Source: Dyella japonica A8 (lineage in GTDB: Bacteria; Pseudomonadota; Gammaproteobacteria; Xanthomonadales; Rhodanobacteraceae). Taken from it: DNA of 64,000 nucleotides. Position numbers and translations under genes: made by a program. Numbering within the stretch: the stretch's first letter is position 1; the number at the start of each line of letters is the position of its first letter. Below the pieces are notes generated by a model. The model made no database searches, was not told the DNA's origin, and was given only the letters and a program-made list of their open reading frames with translations. Of this stretch, positions 52,252 to 61,159 are shown one piece after another. The stretch is from contig NZ_CP008884.1 in NCBI RefSeq assembly GCF_000725385.1, positions 2,728,001 through 2,792,000 on the forward strand, in the 5' to 3' direction.

Positions 52252-53042
52252 GGATCAGCCTGGTCCAGGGCGCCACGCGCTGGCACGATGCGCCCGCCAA
52301 TCGCGCGTACTACGGCGAGCTGGTGCGTCGCGTGGCAGGGCAGACCGATCTGGTCGTGCTGCCGGAAACCTTTCTTTCCGGCTTCAGCAATGACACGCGT
52401 GCCAGCGCGGAGACCATGGATGGTGAAGGCGTGGCCTGGATGCGCGCGTTGGCGCAGGAAGTCGGTGCCGTGCTGTGCGGCAGCCTGGCGATCCGCGAAG
52501 GCGACACGGTCTACAACCGTTTGATCTGGGCGCGCCCGGACGGCAGCTTTGCGCAGTACGACAAGCGCCATCTGTTCCGCATGGCGGGCGAGCACACGCG
52601 CTACGGCGGCGGCAACGAGCGCCTCATCGTCGAGCTCAAGGGTTGGCGCATCCTGCCGCAGGTCTGCTACGACCTGCGTTTCCCAGTGTGGCTGCGCAAC
52701 GGTCGTCGCGAGGAAGCCACGGGCGGCATGGACTACGACCTCGCCCTATTCGTAGCCAATTGGCCCGCACCGCGCCGGCAGCCATGGCGCACGCTGTTGC
52801 GTGCGCGTGCCATCGAGAACCTGAGCTATGTCGTGGGCCTCAACCGCGTGGGCGTGGATGGCAACGACCTGCCTTATGCCGGCGACAGCGCGGTGCTTGA
52901 TCCCGTGGGTGAACCGCTGGTGGAGTTGGGCCCCCAGGAACAGGTGGTGACGGTGACCATTGACCCCGCGCCGCTGCTTGCGCATCGCGAGCGCTTCCCC
53001 GCATGGATGGATGCGGATCGTTTCTCGATCGACCTGGGTTGA
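52239..53042 (+). CDS. yafV: Omega-amidase (YafV/Nit2-like)
   Basis: A 267-residue nitrilase-superfamily hydrolase with triad Glu43 (LPETF), Lys109 (YDKRHLF) and Cys143 (PQVCYDLRFPVWLR). YafV/Nit2 enzymes cleave 2-oxoglutaramate to 2-oxoglutarate and ammonia. That compound is the by-product of glutamine transaminases such as the coupled YbdL-type enzyme, so the two genes form a functional pair. The start at 52239 lies inside the previous gene. Confidence 0.92.
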   Translation: MQALRISLVQGATRWHDAPANRAYYGELVRRVAGQTDLVVLPETFLSGFSNDTRASAETMDGEGVAWMRALAQEVGAVLCGSLAIREGDTVYNRLIWARPDGSFAQYDKRHLFRMAGEHTRYGGGNERLIVELKGWRILPQVCYDLRFPVWLRNGRREEATGGMDYDLALFVANWPAPRRQPWRTLLRARAIENLSYVVGLNRVGVDGNDLPYAGDSAVLDPVGEPLVELGPQEQVVTVTIDPAPLLAHRERFPAWMDADRFSIDLG

Positions 53043-53062
53043 TCCTATTCGGCCGTGCGTGG

Positions 53063-53316
53063 TTATGCCGCGCGCGGCCTGGCCGTTGTTTTCGACAATG
53101 GCTTTCCCGCCTCGAACTGCATGCGCCGGAAATCGATGGTTCCTTGATCGAAGGATGGCAGGATGCCCCCGCCGAGCAAGTTGGTGCCCTGGCCGGCGCT
53201 GCCGAGCGTGATGGCGATGGCCGGTAGCACGATCAGTTGATCGCCGACGTGTTTCGAAACGCTGAGCTAGATCGGCGAGTTCCTCGGATGCCAGTCGGGC
53301 GACGTGCTGGCGCATG
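53063..53316 (-). pseudogene. Frame-disrupted relic of an unknown gene
   Basis: In the 346-base gap between yafV and the arsC-like gene, the minus strand reads as two joined coding pieces in different frames. The first starts at ATG 53316 (MRQHVARLASEELADLAQRF). The second begins around 53265 and continues as KHVGDQLIVLPAIAITLGSA, GQGTNLLGGGILPSFDQGT and IDFRRMQFEAGKPLSKTTARPRAA to a TAA at 53063-53065. The second piece has strong G/C preference in third codon positions, as in real genes here. A single-base change near 53263 would join the frames into about 84 residues. I do not recognise the protein. Confidence 0.45.
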
Positions 53317-53353
53317 AGCCCGAAGGGAAGGGCAGAAAAGTGGAAGCGTGATG

Positions 53354-53384
53354 GATGAATCCCTGCCACCGGCAGGGATTCATC
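53354..53384. terminator. Strong hairpin in the yafV-arsC gap
   Basis: GATGAATCCCTGCC-ACC-GGCAGGGATTCATC is a perfect 14-base-pair stem with a three-base loop, located just after the stop of the arsC-like gene (minus strand). No long T run follows, so it is a likely but not typical terminator. Confidence 0.75.
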
Positions 53385-53388
53385 GGTA

Positions 53389-53754
53389 TTACAGAATGGA
53401 CAGCACCGCTTCGGGCGGACGTCCAAGCGCGGCCTTGCCGTTCGACACCACAATGGGGCGTTCGATCAGGCGCGGGTGGCTCGCCATCGCTGCGATGAGT
53501 GTCGTGTCGTCGAGCGAGGGATCATCGAGGCCGAGTTCGGTGTACTCGGCCTCGCTCTTGCGCATCAGCTCACGCGGTGTCATGCCCAGCATGTCGAGCA
53601 GCTGCGTCAGCTCGACGGTGCTGGGCGGCGTGTCGAGGTAATTCACCACGTCGCACGCCACGCCACGCTCTTCGAGCAACGCCAGGGTGGCGCGCGACTT
53701 GGAACAGCGGCTGTTGTGATAGATGCGGACGGTCACGGTGTCTGGCTCGTTCAA
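53389..53754 (-). CDS. ArsC/YfgD-like arsenate reductase family protein
   Basis: A 121-residue thioredoxin-fold protein of the glutaredoxin-dependent ArsC family. The active Cys17 lies in NSRCSKSR, with the RPIVVSNGKAALGRPPEAVLSIL end typical of the YfgD group. No other ars genes are nearby, so arsenic resistance is doubtful; YfgD-type proteins often act outside arsenic detoxification. The TTG start at 53754 overlaps the stop of rluB (TTGA); a GTG six codons later is an alternative. Last gene of the scpA-scpB-rluB unit. Confidence 0.85.
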   Translation of the reverse strand: MNEPDTVTVRIYHNSRCSKSRATLALLEERGVACDVVNYLDTPPSTVELTQLLDMLGMTPRELMRKSEAEYTELGLDDPSLDDTTLIAAMASHPRLIERPIVVSNGKAALGRPPEAVLSIL

Positions 53755-55238
53755 CGATTACCCGAGCGGTTGCCGCCACGGCTACCGCCACCACCACCAC
53801 CACCGCCGTGCGGACGGCCACCACTCTGCGGACGACCACCCGCACCGCCGTGCGGACGGTTGCCGCCACGACCCTGCGGACGACCGCCCTGGCCACCCTG
53901 GCCAGCACCCGGGCGACCGCCGGGCTTGCCACCACGGTTGCCACCGGCACCGCCGCCAAAGCCGCCGTAGGGGCTGCCGCTGCGTCCTTCCGCACCGCCA
54001 GCGCGGTTACCGAACGGCTTGCCGCCCGCTGCGCCACCACGACCGCCCGCCGCCGGGCCGCGACGGTTACCTGCCGCGCCGCCACGACCGCCAGCGCCGC
54101 CGCCTTCGCGCGACTCACCGGCGAACCAGGTGCGCACCGACGGCAGCTCCTGGCCCGGGGCCACGCCACGACGGTTCTTGCGCTGCATGCCGCCGCCGCC
54201 CGAGCGCTCCGGGCGGGCAACGTTGCCGTTCACTTCCTTGCCGGGGCGACGGCGCTGTTGCTTGCCGCGCGCAGGCTCTTCGCGAATGCGGTCATAGGCG
54301 CGCAGTTCGCGCGCTTCGTCCTGGTAGCCCGCGCTATAGGAGCCGCTGGCGCCGCCTGCGGGGCGATATTCGGTGACGTTGCGCGGGGCACGGCGCTGGT
54401 GCAGCACCGGGCTCAGCGTGAGCACCGGCTGCGGTGCGCCGAGGCCAGTGGTCTTGCGCAGTTCCTTGACGGTCTCCTCGCCCAGCGATTCGCAATCGCC
54501 ACGGCGCAGTGCGCGCGGAAGTTCCACGCTGCCGTAGCGGATGCGCTTGAGGCGGCTCACCAGGAAGCCCTGCGAATCCCACAGGCGGCGCACTTCGCGG
54601 TTGCGGCCTTCGCGGATCACCACACGGAACCAGCTATGGCTGCCGCCGCGGCTGATCACGGCGATTTCGTCGAAGCGGGCGGGACCGTCTTCCAGTTCCA
54701 CGCCAGCCTTGAGCTTCTCGATGATTTCGTCAGGCACTTCACCGTGCACGCGGCACAGGTATTCGCGCTCGAGGCCGCTCTTGGGGTGCATCAACGCGTT
54801 GGCGAGTTCGCCGTCGGTGGTGAGCAGCAGCAGGCCGGTGGTGTTGATGTCCAGGCGACCCACGGCGACCCAGCGCGCACCCTTCAGGCGCGGCAGCTGT
54901 TCGAACACGGTGGGGCGGCCTTCGGGATCTTCGCGCGTGGTCACCACGCCTTCGGGCTTGTGGTAGACCAGCACTTCGGTCTCGTCGCGGTTGTCGGTGG
55001 CAACGATGAACTGCTTGCCGTCGAGCACGACGCGGTCACCCGCGTGCACGCTGGCGCCAATGGTGGCGGGCGTGCCGTTGAGTTCGACTTCACCGGCCTG
55101 GATACGCTGCTCCAGCATGCGGCGCGAGCCGAGGCCTGCGTTGGCGAGCACCTTGTGCAGGCGCTCCTCGATGGCGGGGGTGCTTTCGTCGCGCGGTGCG
55201 CGCTTGAGGGTCAAAACGGATTTCTGTGGCGCAGTCAT
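53751..55238 (-). CDS. rluB: 23S rRNA pseudouridine synthase RluB with a long Gly/Arg-rich tail
   Basis: A 495-residue RsuA-family pseudouridine synthase with an S4 domain (about 22-75), catalytic Asp130 (VGRLDINTTGLLLLT) and a core ending near residue 290. E. coli RluB modifies U2605 of 23S rRNA. Beyond about 360 the protein is a disordered tail of Gly, Arg, Asn and His (GGRGG, GGKPGGRPG, GGGGGG), which may bind RNA. The ATG overlaps the scpB stop by four bases (ATGA) behind GAGGAG. E. coli RluB is about 290 residues, so the tail is the unusual part. Confidence 0.93.
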   Translation of the reverse strand: MTAPQKSVLTLKRAPRDESTPAIEERLHKVLANAGLGSRRMLEQRIQAGEVELNGTPATIGASVHAGDRVVLDGKQFIVATDNRDETEVLVYHKPEGVVTTREDPEGRPTVFEQLPRLKGARWVAVGRLDINTTGLLLLTTDGELANALMHPKSGLEREYLCRVHGEVPDEIIEKLKAGVELEDGPARFDEIAVISRGGSHSWFRVVIREGRNREVRRLWDSQGFLVSRLKRIRYGSVELPRALRRGDCESLGEETVKELRKTTGLGAPQPVLTLSPVLHQRRAPRNVTEYRPAGGASGSYSAGYQDEARELRAYDRIREEPARGKQQRRRPGKEVNGNVARPERSGGGGMQRKNRRGVAPGQELPSVRTWFAGESREGGGAGGRGGAAGNRRGPAAGGRGGAAGGKPFGNRAGGAEGRSGSPYGGFGGGAGGNRGGKPGGRPGAGQGGQGGRPQGRGGNRPHGGAGGRPQSGGRPHGGGGGGGGSRGGNRSGNR

Positions 55239-56116
55239 GCGCGGTACTCCTCGGTGTCTTGCGTGGCGTCGCCTTGGTCGGCGTCCGCGTGGGTCGCTGC
55301 CTCGTCGGCAGTGTCAGCTTGGGGCTCGGCGTGCGTGGCAGCGCCGGGTTCGGAAGAGGCGACTTCCATCGCCTCGGGTGTTTCATGATGGGGCTCTTCG
55401 ACGGCGCCGGGGGCTTCGCCCTCAGTACCGTGGGTTGCCGGGGCATGATGCCCGGCGGGTTCGGTGACGTCGGTTTCGGTGTCTTCGCCGGCAACCACCA
55501 GGGTTTCGTCTTCTTCGTCCGGGTCGATCGGTAGGTCGCGCGCCACATGGGCAGGCAGCGGTTCCGGCGCGATGCTCATCTGCGGGTCCTCCATGTCGCG
55601 GATTTCCGACAGCGGCGGCAACTCATCGAGCGACTTCAGGTTGAAGTAGTCGAGGAAGGCGCGCGTGGTGCCGAACAGCGCGGGCTTGCCGGGCACGTCG
55701 CGGTAGCCCACCACGCGGATCCATTCGCGCTCTTCCATCGTCTTGATGATGTTGGAGGACACCACCACGCCGCGGATCTGCTCGATTTCCGGGCGGGTGA
55801 TCGGCTGGCGATAGGCGATCAGGGCCAGGGTTTCCAGCAGGGCGCGCGAGTAGCGGCTGGGCTTTTCGGTCCACATCCGGGAAATCCACGGATGCACGTG
55901 CTGCTTCACCTGATAGCGGAAACCCGAGCCCACCTCGCGCAACTCGACGCCGCGGTGGGCGCAGTCTTCCGCGAGGGCCTCGAGGGTTCTGCCGATCTCT
56001 TCGCGGCCGACCTCGTCCTCTTCGCCGAACAGTTCCAGCAGTTGAGGCACGGTCATCGGCTGGGTGGATGCCAGCAACGCCGCCTCGATGATGGGTTTGA
56101 GTTGTTCGATCTGCAT
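55235..56116 (-). CDS. scpB: Segregation and condensation protein ScpB
   Basis: A 293-residue ScpB. The two winged-helix domains fill about 1-175, with RYSRALLETLALIAYRQPITRPEIEQIRG as the family signature and GTTRAFLDYFNLKSLDELPPLSE at the end of the core. With ScpA it forms the kleisin complex of SMC, needed for chromosome organisation. The last 110 residues are an acidic, Glu/Asp/Ala-rich, probably disordered extension. Same operon as scpA and rluB, a widely conserved order. Confidence 0.95.
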   Translation of the reverse strand: MQIEQLKPIIEAALLASTQPMTVPQLLELFGEEDEVGREEIGRTLEALAEDCAHRGVELREVGSGFRYQVKQHVHPWISRMWTEKPSRYSRALLETLALIAYRQPITRPEIEQIRGVVVSSNIIKTMEEREWIRVVGYRDVPGKPALFGTTRAFLDYFNLKSLDELPPLSEIRDMEDPQMSIAPEPLPAHVARDLPIDPDEEDETLVVAGEDTETDVTEPAGHHAPATHGTEGEAPGAVEEPHHETPEAMEVASSEPGAATHAEPQADTADEAATHADADQGDATQDTEEYRA

Positions 56117-56166
56117 AGCCTCGGATGGGATGCGATGCTTCGGTGAATGGTGAAAGGCCAGGCTGC

Positions 56167-57081
56167 TTATTCGGCAGCGGTGGCCGGCTCGTCGTCGGCG
56201 AACAGGTCTTCGGCGGCCTCTTCAGCGCTCGTTACCTTCGCCCTGACGTAAATCGGTCCCAGTGGTTCTTCCTGCACGATCTCCACCAGCATTTCCTTGG
56301 CCAGCTCAAGCACGGACAAGAAGGTGACGACCACGCCCAGGCGACCTTCGGTGACGTCGAACAGCGTTTCGAAGCGCTGGAACGTCCGGTCGCTGGTCAG
56401 GCGGCCCAGCAGTTCGCCCATACGCTGTCGAACACTCAGCGCCTCGCGCTTGATGGCGTGATGACCGAACAGCTCGGCCCGGCGCATCACGTCCTTCAGG
56501 GCCAGCAGCAGCTCTTTCAGATCGAGCGGCGGCGGCAGCTTGATCACGTTGCGCTCGCCCGTTTCGGCGTGGGCGGGGGCGAAATCGCGCTCCATGCGGG
56601 GCAGGGCGTCGATATCCTCCGCGGCCTTCTTGAAGCGTTCGTACTCCTGCAGGCGACGGATCAGGTCGGCGCGGGGGTCTTCTTCCACACCTTCCTCAGC
56701 CGGTGGCCGGGGCAGCAGCAAGCGCGATTTGATCTCGCCGAGGATGGCCGCCATCAGCAGGTATTCGGCGGCCAGCTCCAGGCGCATCACGTCGCGCATC
56801 ATTTCGATGTAATCCATGTACTGCCGGGTGATCTCGGCGACAGGGATGTCCAGGATGTCCAGGTTCTGCCGACGGATCAGGTACAGCAGCAGGTCGAGCG
56901 GCCCTTCGAACGATTCGAGGATGACCTCGAGCGCGTCCGGCGGGATGTACAGGTCCTGCGGCATCTGCAACAGCGGTTCGCCGCGCACGATGGCCAGCGG
57001 CATTTCCTGCTGTTGAGGTACCGACGCAAACGCGTCCTGCGGTGCGGTGACCGCCTGAGGCTCGACTGGCTCAGTGCTCAT
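56167..57081 (-). CDS. scpA: Segregation and condensation protein ScpA
   Basis: A 304-residue kleisin ScpA. After a variable leader, the SMC-binding N-domain shows FEGPLDLLLYLIRRQNLDILDIPVAEITRQY, and the C-terminal winged helix contains VTFLSVLELAKEMLVEIVQEEPLGPIYV. It bridges the SMC heads. It is the first gene of the scpA-scpB-rluB-arsC-like unit; the 50-base gap to scpB is short. The ATG at 57081 has no clear ribosome-binding site; a TTG directly before it is also possible. Confidence 0.95.
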   Translation of the reverse strand: MSTEPVEPQAVTAPQDAFASVPQQQEMPLAIVRGEPLLQMPQDLYIPPDALEVILESFEGPLDLLLYLIRRQNLDILDIPVAEITRQYMDYIEMMRDVMRLELAAEYLLMAAILGEIKSRLLLPRPPAEEGVEEDPRADLIRRLQEYERFKKAAEDIDALPRMERDFAPAHAETGERNVIKLPPPLDLKELLLALKDVMRRAELFGHHAIKREALSVRQRMGELLGRLTSDRTFQRFETLFDVTEGRLGVVVTFLSVLELAKEMLVEIVQEEPLGPIYVRAKVTSAEEAAEDLFADDEPATAAE

Positions 57082-57551
57082 CAATGCATGTCGTTGGGCC
57101 GTCCACGACGGCTTGCTCTGCGTTCAACACGTTAGGAAACGGTTTGTCCCACCGGCATTCGCTGGACGAATGTCCCCGCCCGGATCGTGGCCAAGAGGCG
57201 CGATCCGTTGAAACTGACTTGCGCGATGCCTAGCCGGTGCGCATGGCGTCACCGTCGCGGGCATGCATGATGAAATCGCGCGGGCGGCGTTTCGATCAGG
57301 CTGGCCGTGAGCGACCCTTGAGCGTCTCTGGCGTGTCTGGACCACGACAATAGGCGCGAGCCATAACGTGACGAAACCTGCGTCACTGGCTTCTCAATCG
57401 GTCGGCTGAGTGCATCGGGACGGGTGCCGTAGCGGTCGATCCTGTCCGATCGTGCGCGCACCCTTGTAACCCTGGCGACTCCAAGATTAGCCGCTGCCGC
57501 CGGGCAAGTCCAGTACACCGCGCCCGCGCGTAACGGCAAAATACAGCCGTC
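57082..57551. other. Intergenic stretch between scpA and dinB
   Basis: A 470-base gap with no convincing gene. One hairpin is seen (CGGATCG at 57181-57187 with CGATCCG at 57201-57207). It should contain the divergent promoters of scpA and dinB. No LexA-type SOS box was recognised before dinB. Confidence 0.5.
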
Positions 57552-58727
57552 ATGCTGCCCGATGAACGCGCCATCATCCACGTCGACATGGACGCATTCT
57601 ATGCGTCCGTGGAACAGCGCGACCGCCCGGAGCTGCGCGGGCTCCCGGTGATCGTGGCCGGACTGGGGCCTCGCGGCGTCGTCTCGACCTGCAGTTACGA
57701 GGCCCGCCGTTTCGGGGTGCGCTCGGCCATGTCCACGGCGCAGGCGCGCCGCCTGTGCCCTGACGGGGTCTACGTGTGGCCGGACCTGGCCCGCTACGAG
57801 GCGGTTTCCGACCAGGTATTCGAGGTGTTCCATGAGGTGACGCCGCTGGTCGAGGGGCTTTCGCTCGACGAGGCCTTTCTGGACGTCACCGCCAGCCAGC
57901 GCCTGCTGGGATCGATAGAGGTCATCGGGCGGCGGATCAAGCAGGCCATCCGAGAACGCACGCAGCTGAACGCCTCGGTGGGCATGGGCCCCAACAAGCT
58001 GCTGGCCAAGCTGGCCAGCGAGATCTCCAAGCCGGATGGCTTCCATCGCATGGCGGCCGGGAGCGCCGCCGCGGAGCTGGCTCCGTTGCCGGTGGGGCGG
58101 CTGTGGACCGTAGGCAAGGTGACCGAGCAGGCCCTGCATCGGCTGGGCATCCGCACCATTGGTGAATTGGCAGCATGTGACACGGTACGTCTGGCGAGTG
58201 CGCTAGGGCGTCAGGTTGCGGGCCTGCAGGCGCTTGCGCGGGGAGAGGACGACCGTTGCGTCGAACCGGCGCAGGCTGAACAATCCATCGGTGCGGAGCA
58301 CACCTTCGACGTGGATGTGGCGGAGCTGGCGATGGCCGAAGCCTGGCTGCTCCGGCATTGCGAGCGGATCGCGGCGAGGGCGCGACAGCAGGGGCTGCAG
58401 GGGCGCACCGTGGTGGTGAAGCTCCGCGAGCCGCCGTTCGAGACGTATACCCGGCAGGCCCAGTTGCCGGCGCCCAGTGCATCTGCCGGCGATCTCTATA
58501 AATTGGCACAAGCCTTGCTTGGCACGTGGTGGAGGGCGCAGCGGCGACCGCGGCTGCGCCTGCTGGGCGTGAGCCTGTCGGGCTTTGCGGCCAAGCGACA
58601 GCAGGATCTGTTCGATGATGCGCCCGACCGGCGCGTGACCGACCAGGTGCAGGACCGGATCAACTCGCGGTTTGGCACGGGGAGCCTGGTTCGAGCAGGC
58701 GTGCTGAGGACGCGGGGGCGGGATTGA
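57552..58727 (+). CDS. dinB: DNA polymerase IV
   Basis: A 391-residue Y-family translesion polymerase. Catalytic residues are Asp12 in HVDMDAFYASVEQ and the acidic pair in LSLDEAFLDVT; SYEARRFGVRSAM is the finger motif. The little-finger domain fills the C-terminal third. A beta-clamp-binding motif QQDLF is at about 350-354, followed by 37 more residues, so it is not at the extreme C-terminus. The gene is divergent from scpA. Regulation by LexA is usual in E. coli but no box was found here. Confidence 0.93.
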   Translation: MLPDERAIIHVDMDAFYASVEQRDRPELRGLPVIVAGLGPRGVVSTCSYEARRFGVRSAMSTAQARRLCPDGVYVWPDLARYEAVSDQVFEVFHEVTPLVEGLSLDEAFLDVTASQRLLGSIEVIGRRIKQAIRERTQLNASVGMGPNKLLAKLASEISKPDGFHRMAAGSAAAELAPLPVGRLWTVGKVTEQALHRLGIRTIGELAACDTVRLASALGRQVAGLQALARGEDDRCVEPAQAEQSIGAEHTFDVDVAELAMAEAWLLRHCERIAARARQQGLQGRTVVVKLREPPFETYTRQAQLPAPSASAGDLYKLAQALLGTWWRAQRRPRLRLLGVSLSGFAAKRQQDLFDDAPDRRVTDQVQDRINSRFGTGSLVRAGVLRTRGRD

Positions 58728-58826
58728 AGTTGGACGGAGGCACGCCACATTGACTAATGGGACGTGTTCTTCAGGATGAAGCGATCGCGGTGCCTTCGGG
58801 CGCCTGACGTGGGGAGAAAGAACAGG

Positions 58827-59195
58827 ATGAGCAAGGCGGAAGACAAAGCCAGGAGCCGCTCCGATTCGGAGCAGTTGCGCCCCGCGCGCATGCGGATCGA
58901 AACCACAGTGCTGATGAGCCGTGGCGACGAATCGCACCCTACCGAGCTGGTGGATATTTCCGCGACTGGCGTACTGCTGCGCCGCCCGTTGGGCTGGCAT
59001 GGCGAGCAGGGGCAGAGCTGGATCCTCGACATGATCTTCGGGCACGACCTGCACATTCATCTGGAGGCGCAGGTGGCGCGGATCTCCGACCGTCACCTCG
59101 GGTTTGCCTATACGCGCATTCCCGAGGACAAGCAGGTGCCGTTGTGGAACCTGTTGGGCGGTTATGCGGACATCCTGGAGATGTGGCACGACTGA
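58827..59195 (+). CDS. PilZ-domain protein (c-di-GMP receptor candidate)
   Basis: A 122-residue protein with a single PilZ domain. The nucleotide-binding motifs are the Arg-rich RPARMRIE and DISATGVLLR (matching D/N-x-S-x-x-G). Proteins of this size act as c-di-GMP receptors in motility or polysaccharide control. The start at 58827 has GGGGAG further upstream and gives the compact form; a longer frame reaches 58764. It stands between dinB and fadD and ends before a strong bidirectional terminator. Confidence 0.88.
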   Translation: MSKAEDKARSRSDSEQLRPARMRIETTVLMSRGDESHPTELVDISATGVLLRRPLGWHGEQGQSWILDMIFGHDLHIHLEAQVARISDRHLGFAYTRIPEDKQVPLWNLLGGYADILEMWHD

Positions 59196-59262
59196 GGGGC
59201 AGGAGTGAGTAGAGAGAGAGACCCTCGCGTCCTCCGCTCCCTGCTCTGATTACCACGGTTGT

Positions 59263-59301
59263 CAAATAAAAAGCCCGGCATGATGCCGGGCTTTTTATTT
59301 G
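59263..59301. terminator. Bidirectional terminator between the PilZ gene and fadD
   Basis: CAAATAAAAAGCCCGGCA and its inverted copy TGCCGGGCTTTTTATTTG meet around TGA, forming a long perfect stem with A and T tracts on opposite sides. Serves both convergent genes. Confidence 0.94.
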
Positions 59302-59356
59302 GGCGGGAGCGAGGTTTTCTTTCGCCACTCACCCCGCTGCATTCAACTGCTGGCCA

Positions 59357-61042
59357 TCAGCTCGCCGCTGCGGTCTTCTTCTCGTCGCGCAGCTCGCGGC
59401 GGAGGATCTTGCCCACGTTGCTCTTGGGCAGCGAATCGCGGAACTCGATGATCTTCGGGCGCTTGTAGCCGGTGAGGTTGTCGTGGCAGAACTTCTTGAG
59501 CTCTTCCACTGTGAGCTTGGGATCCTTGCGCACCACGAACAGCTTCACCACTTCACCGGAATGCTCGTCCGGCACGCCGACGGCCGCGACCTCGGCGACG
59601 CCGGGGTGCTGCATGACCACGTCTTCGACTTCATTGGGATACACGTTGAAGCCGGACACCAGGATCATGTCCTTCTTGCGGTCGACGATGTAGACGTAGC
59701 CGCTCTCGTCCATGCGGGCGACGTCGCCGGTGTGCAGCCAGCCATCGGGGCCCAGCACCTTGGCGGTTTCATCGGGACGCTGCCAGTAACCCTTCATCAC
59801 CTGCGGGCCGCTCACCATCAGCTCACCCACCTCGCCGATAGGCAACGGCTGGTTGTCTTCCGACCAGATGGCGACATCGGTGGAAGGAATCGGCAGGCCG
59901 ATGGAGCCGTTGTAATCCTTCAGGTCCAGCGGATTGATGCAGGCGGCCGGCGAGGTTTCGGTGAGGCCATAGGCTTCGGCCAGCGTGCAGCCGGTGACCT
60001 TCTTCCAGCGCTCCGCGACGGCGCGCTGCACCGCCATGCCACCGCCCAGGGTGAGATGCAGGCGCGAGAAATCCACGTCGGCGAAACCGGGCGTGTTGAG
60101 CAGGCCGTTGAACAGCGTGTTGACGCCGGTGAGTGCGGTGAACTTCGACTTCTTCAGCTCCTTGACGAAGGCGGGCATGTCGCGCGGGTTGGTGATCAGC
60201 CAGTTCAGGCCACCCAGGCGCATGAACACCAGGCCGTTCGCCGTGAGCGAGAAGATGTGGTACAGCGGCAGGGCGGTGATGATGACCTCTTCGCCCGGCT
60301 TCACGTTTTTGCCGATCCAGGCGCCGGCCTGCATCATGTTGGCGACCATGTTGCCGTGCGACAGCATCGCGCCCTTGGCCACGCCGGTGGTGCCGCCGGT
60401 GTACTGCAGGAAGGCGAGGTCGTCGTGACCCAACTGCACCTTCGGCAGCGGGTGCGGGGCACCTTGCGACAGGGCGTCGGCAAAGCGCACGGCGGTCGGC
60501 AAGCTATAGGCTGGCACCATCTTCTTGACGTGCTTGAGCACGAAGTTGATCAGCACGCCCTTGGCGCCCAGCAGGTCGCCGATGCCGGTGGTGATGATGT
60601 GCTCGACGTGGGTGTCCGCCACCACCTGTTGCAGCGTCGAGGCGAAATTGTCGAGCACCACGATGGCCTTGGCGCCGGAGTCCTCAAGCTGGTGCTTGAG
60701 TTCGCGCGCGGTGTACATCGGGTTGGTGTTCACCACCACCAGACCGGCGCGCAGCGCGCCGAACAGGGCGATGGGGTACTGGAGCACGTTGGGCATCATG
60801 ATCGCGATGCGGTCGCCCTTGCTCAGCTTGAGCGTGCCGGTGAGGTAGCCGGCGAACTGACGGCTCAGCTCATCGACCTGGCCGTAGCTGAGAATCTTGC
60901 CGAAGCTAGTGAACGCGGGGCGGTGGCGGAAGCGTTCGAAGGCTTCTTCCACGACCGCTGCGACCGAGGCGTACTGGTTGACGTCGATCTGCGGGGGAAC
61001 GCCTTCCGGGTAATGGGCCAGCCACGGACGCTCAATGCTCAT
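59357..61042 (-). CDS. fadD: Long-chain fatty acid-CoA ligase
   Basis: A 561-residue acyl-CoA synthetase, the same length as E. coli FadD. The AMP-binding motif is [19 protein letters not shown], followed by [18 protein letters not shown] and [20 protein letters not shown]. It activates exogenous long-chain fatty acids for beta-oxidation or signalling; in Xanthomonas RpfB, a FadD homologue, turns over the DSF signal. The start at 61042 gives MSIERPW as in FadD; a longer frame to 61633 crosses a second gene and is not supported. No other fad gene is adjacent. Confidence 0.95.
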   Translation of the reverse strand: MSIERPWLAHYPEGVPPQIDVNQYASVAAVVEEAFERFRHRPAFTSFGKILSYGQVDELSRQFAGYLTGTLKLSKGDRIAIMMPNVLQYPIALFGALRAGLVVVNTNPMYTARELKHQLEDSGAKAIVVLDNFASTLQQVVADTHVEHIITTGIGDLLGAKGVLINFVLKHVKKMVPAYSLPTAVRFADALSQGAPHPLPKVQLGHDDLAFLQYTGGTTGVAKGAMLSHGNMVANMMQAGAWIGKNVKPGEEVIITALPLYHIFSLTANGLVFMRLGGLNWLITNPRDMPAFVKELKKSKFTALTGVNTLFNGLLNTPGFADVDFSRLHLTLGGGMAVQRAVAERWKKVTGCTLAEAYGLTETSPAACINPLDLKDYNGSIGLPIPSTDVAIWSEDNQPLPIGEVGELMVSGPQVMKGYWQRPDETAKVLGPDGWLHTGDVARMDESGYVYIVDRKKDMILVSGFNVYPNEVEDVVMQHPGVAEVAAVGVPDEHSGEVVKLFVVRKDPKLTVEELKKFCHDNLTGYKRPKIIEFRDSLPKSNVGKILRRELRDEKKTAAAS

Positions 61043-61159
61043 GTTGGATCCAACGCTCCTGTATGTGTCTGCCCGCCGCAACGTAGGGCAAGATAGTGAC
61101 GCGGCATTGGAGCATACGCTCGCGTACAGCGGCAAGCCGCGCCGCAACGAGGATTCTTG

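Noticed and set aside
53389..53754. ArsC-like gene as evidence for an arsenic-resistance locus
   Set aside because: It sits at the end of the scpA-scpB-rluB unit with no arsR, arsB or acr3 near it.
53499..55388. 629-codon plus-strand frame opposite rluB
   Set aside because: The low-complexity Gly/Arg tail of rluB reads as Thr/Ala/Val repeats on the other strand; no ribosome-binding site or domain.
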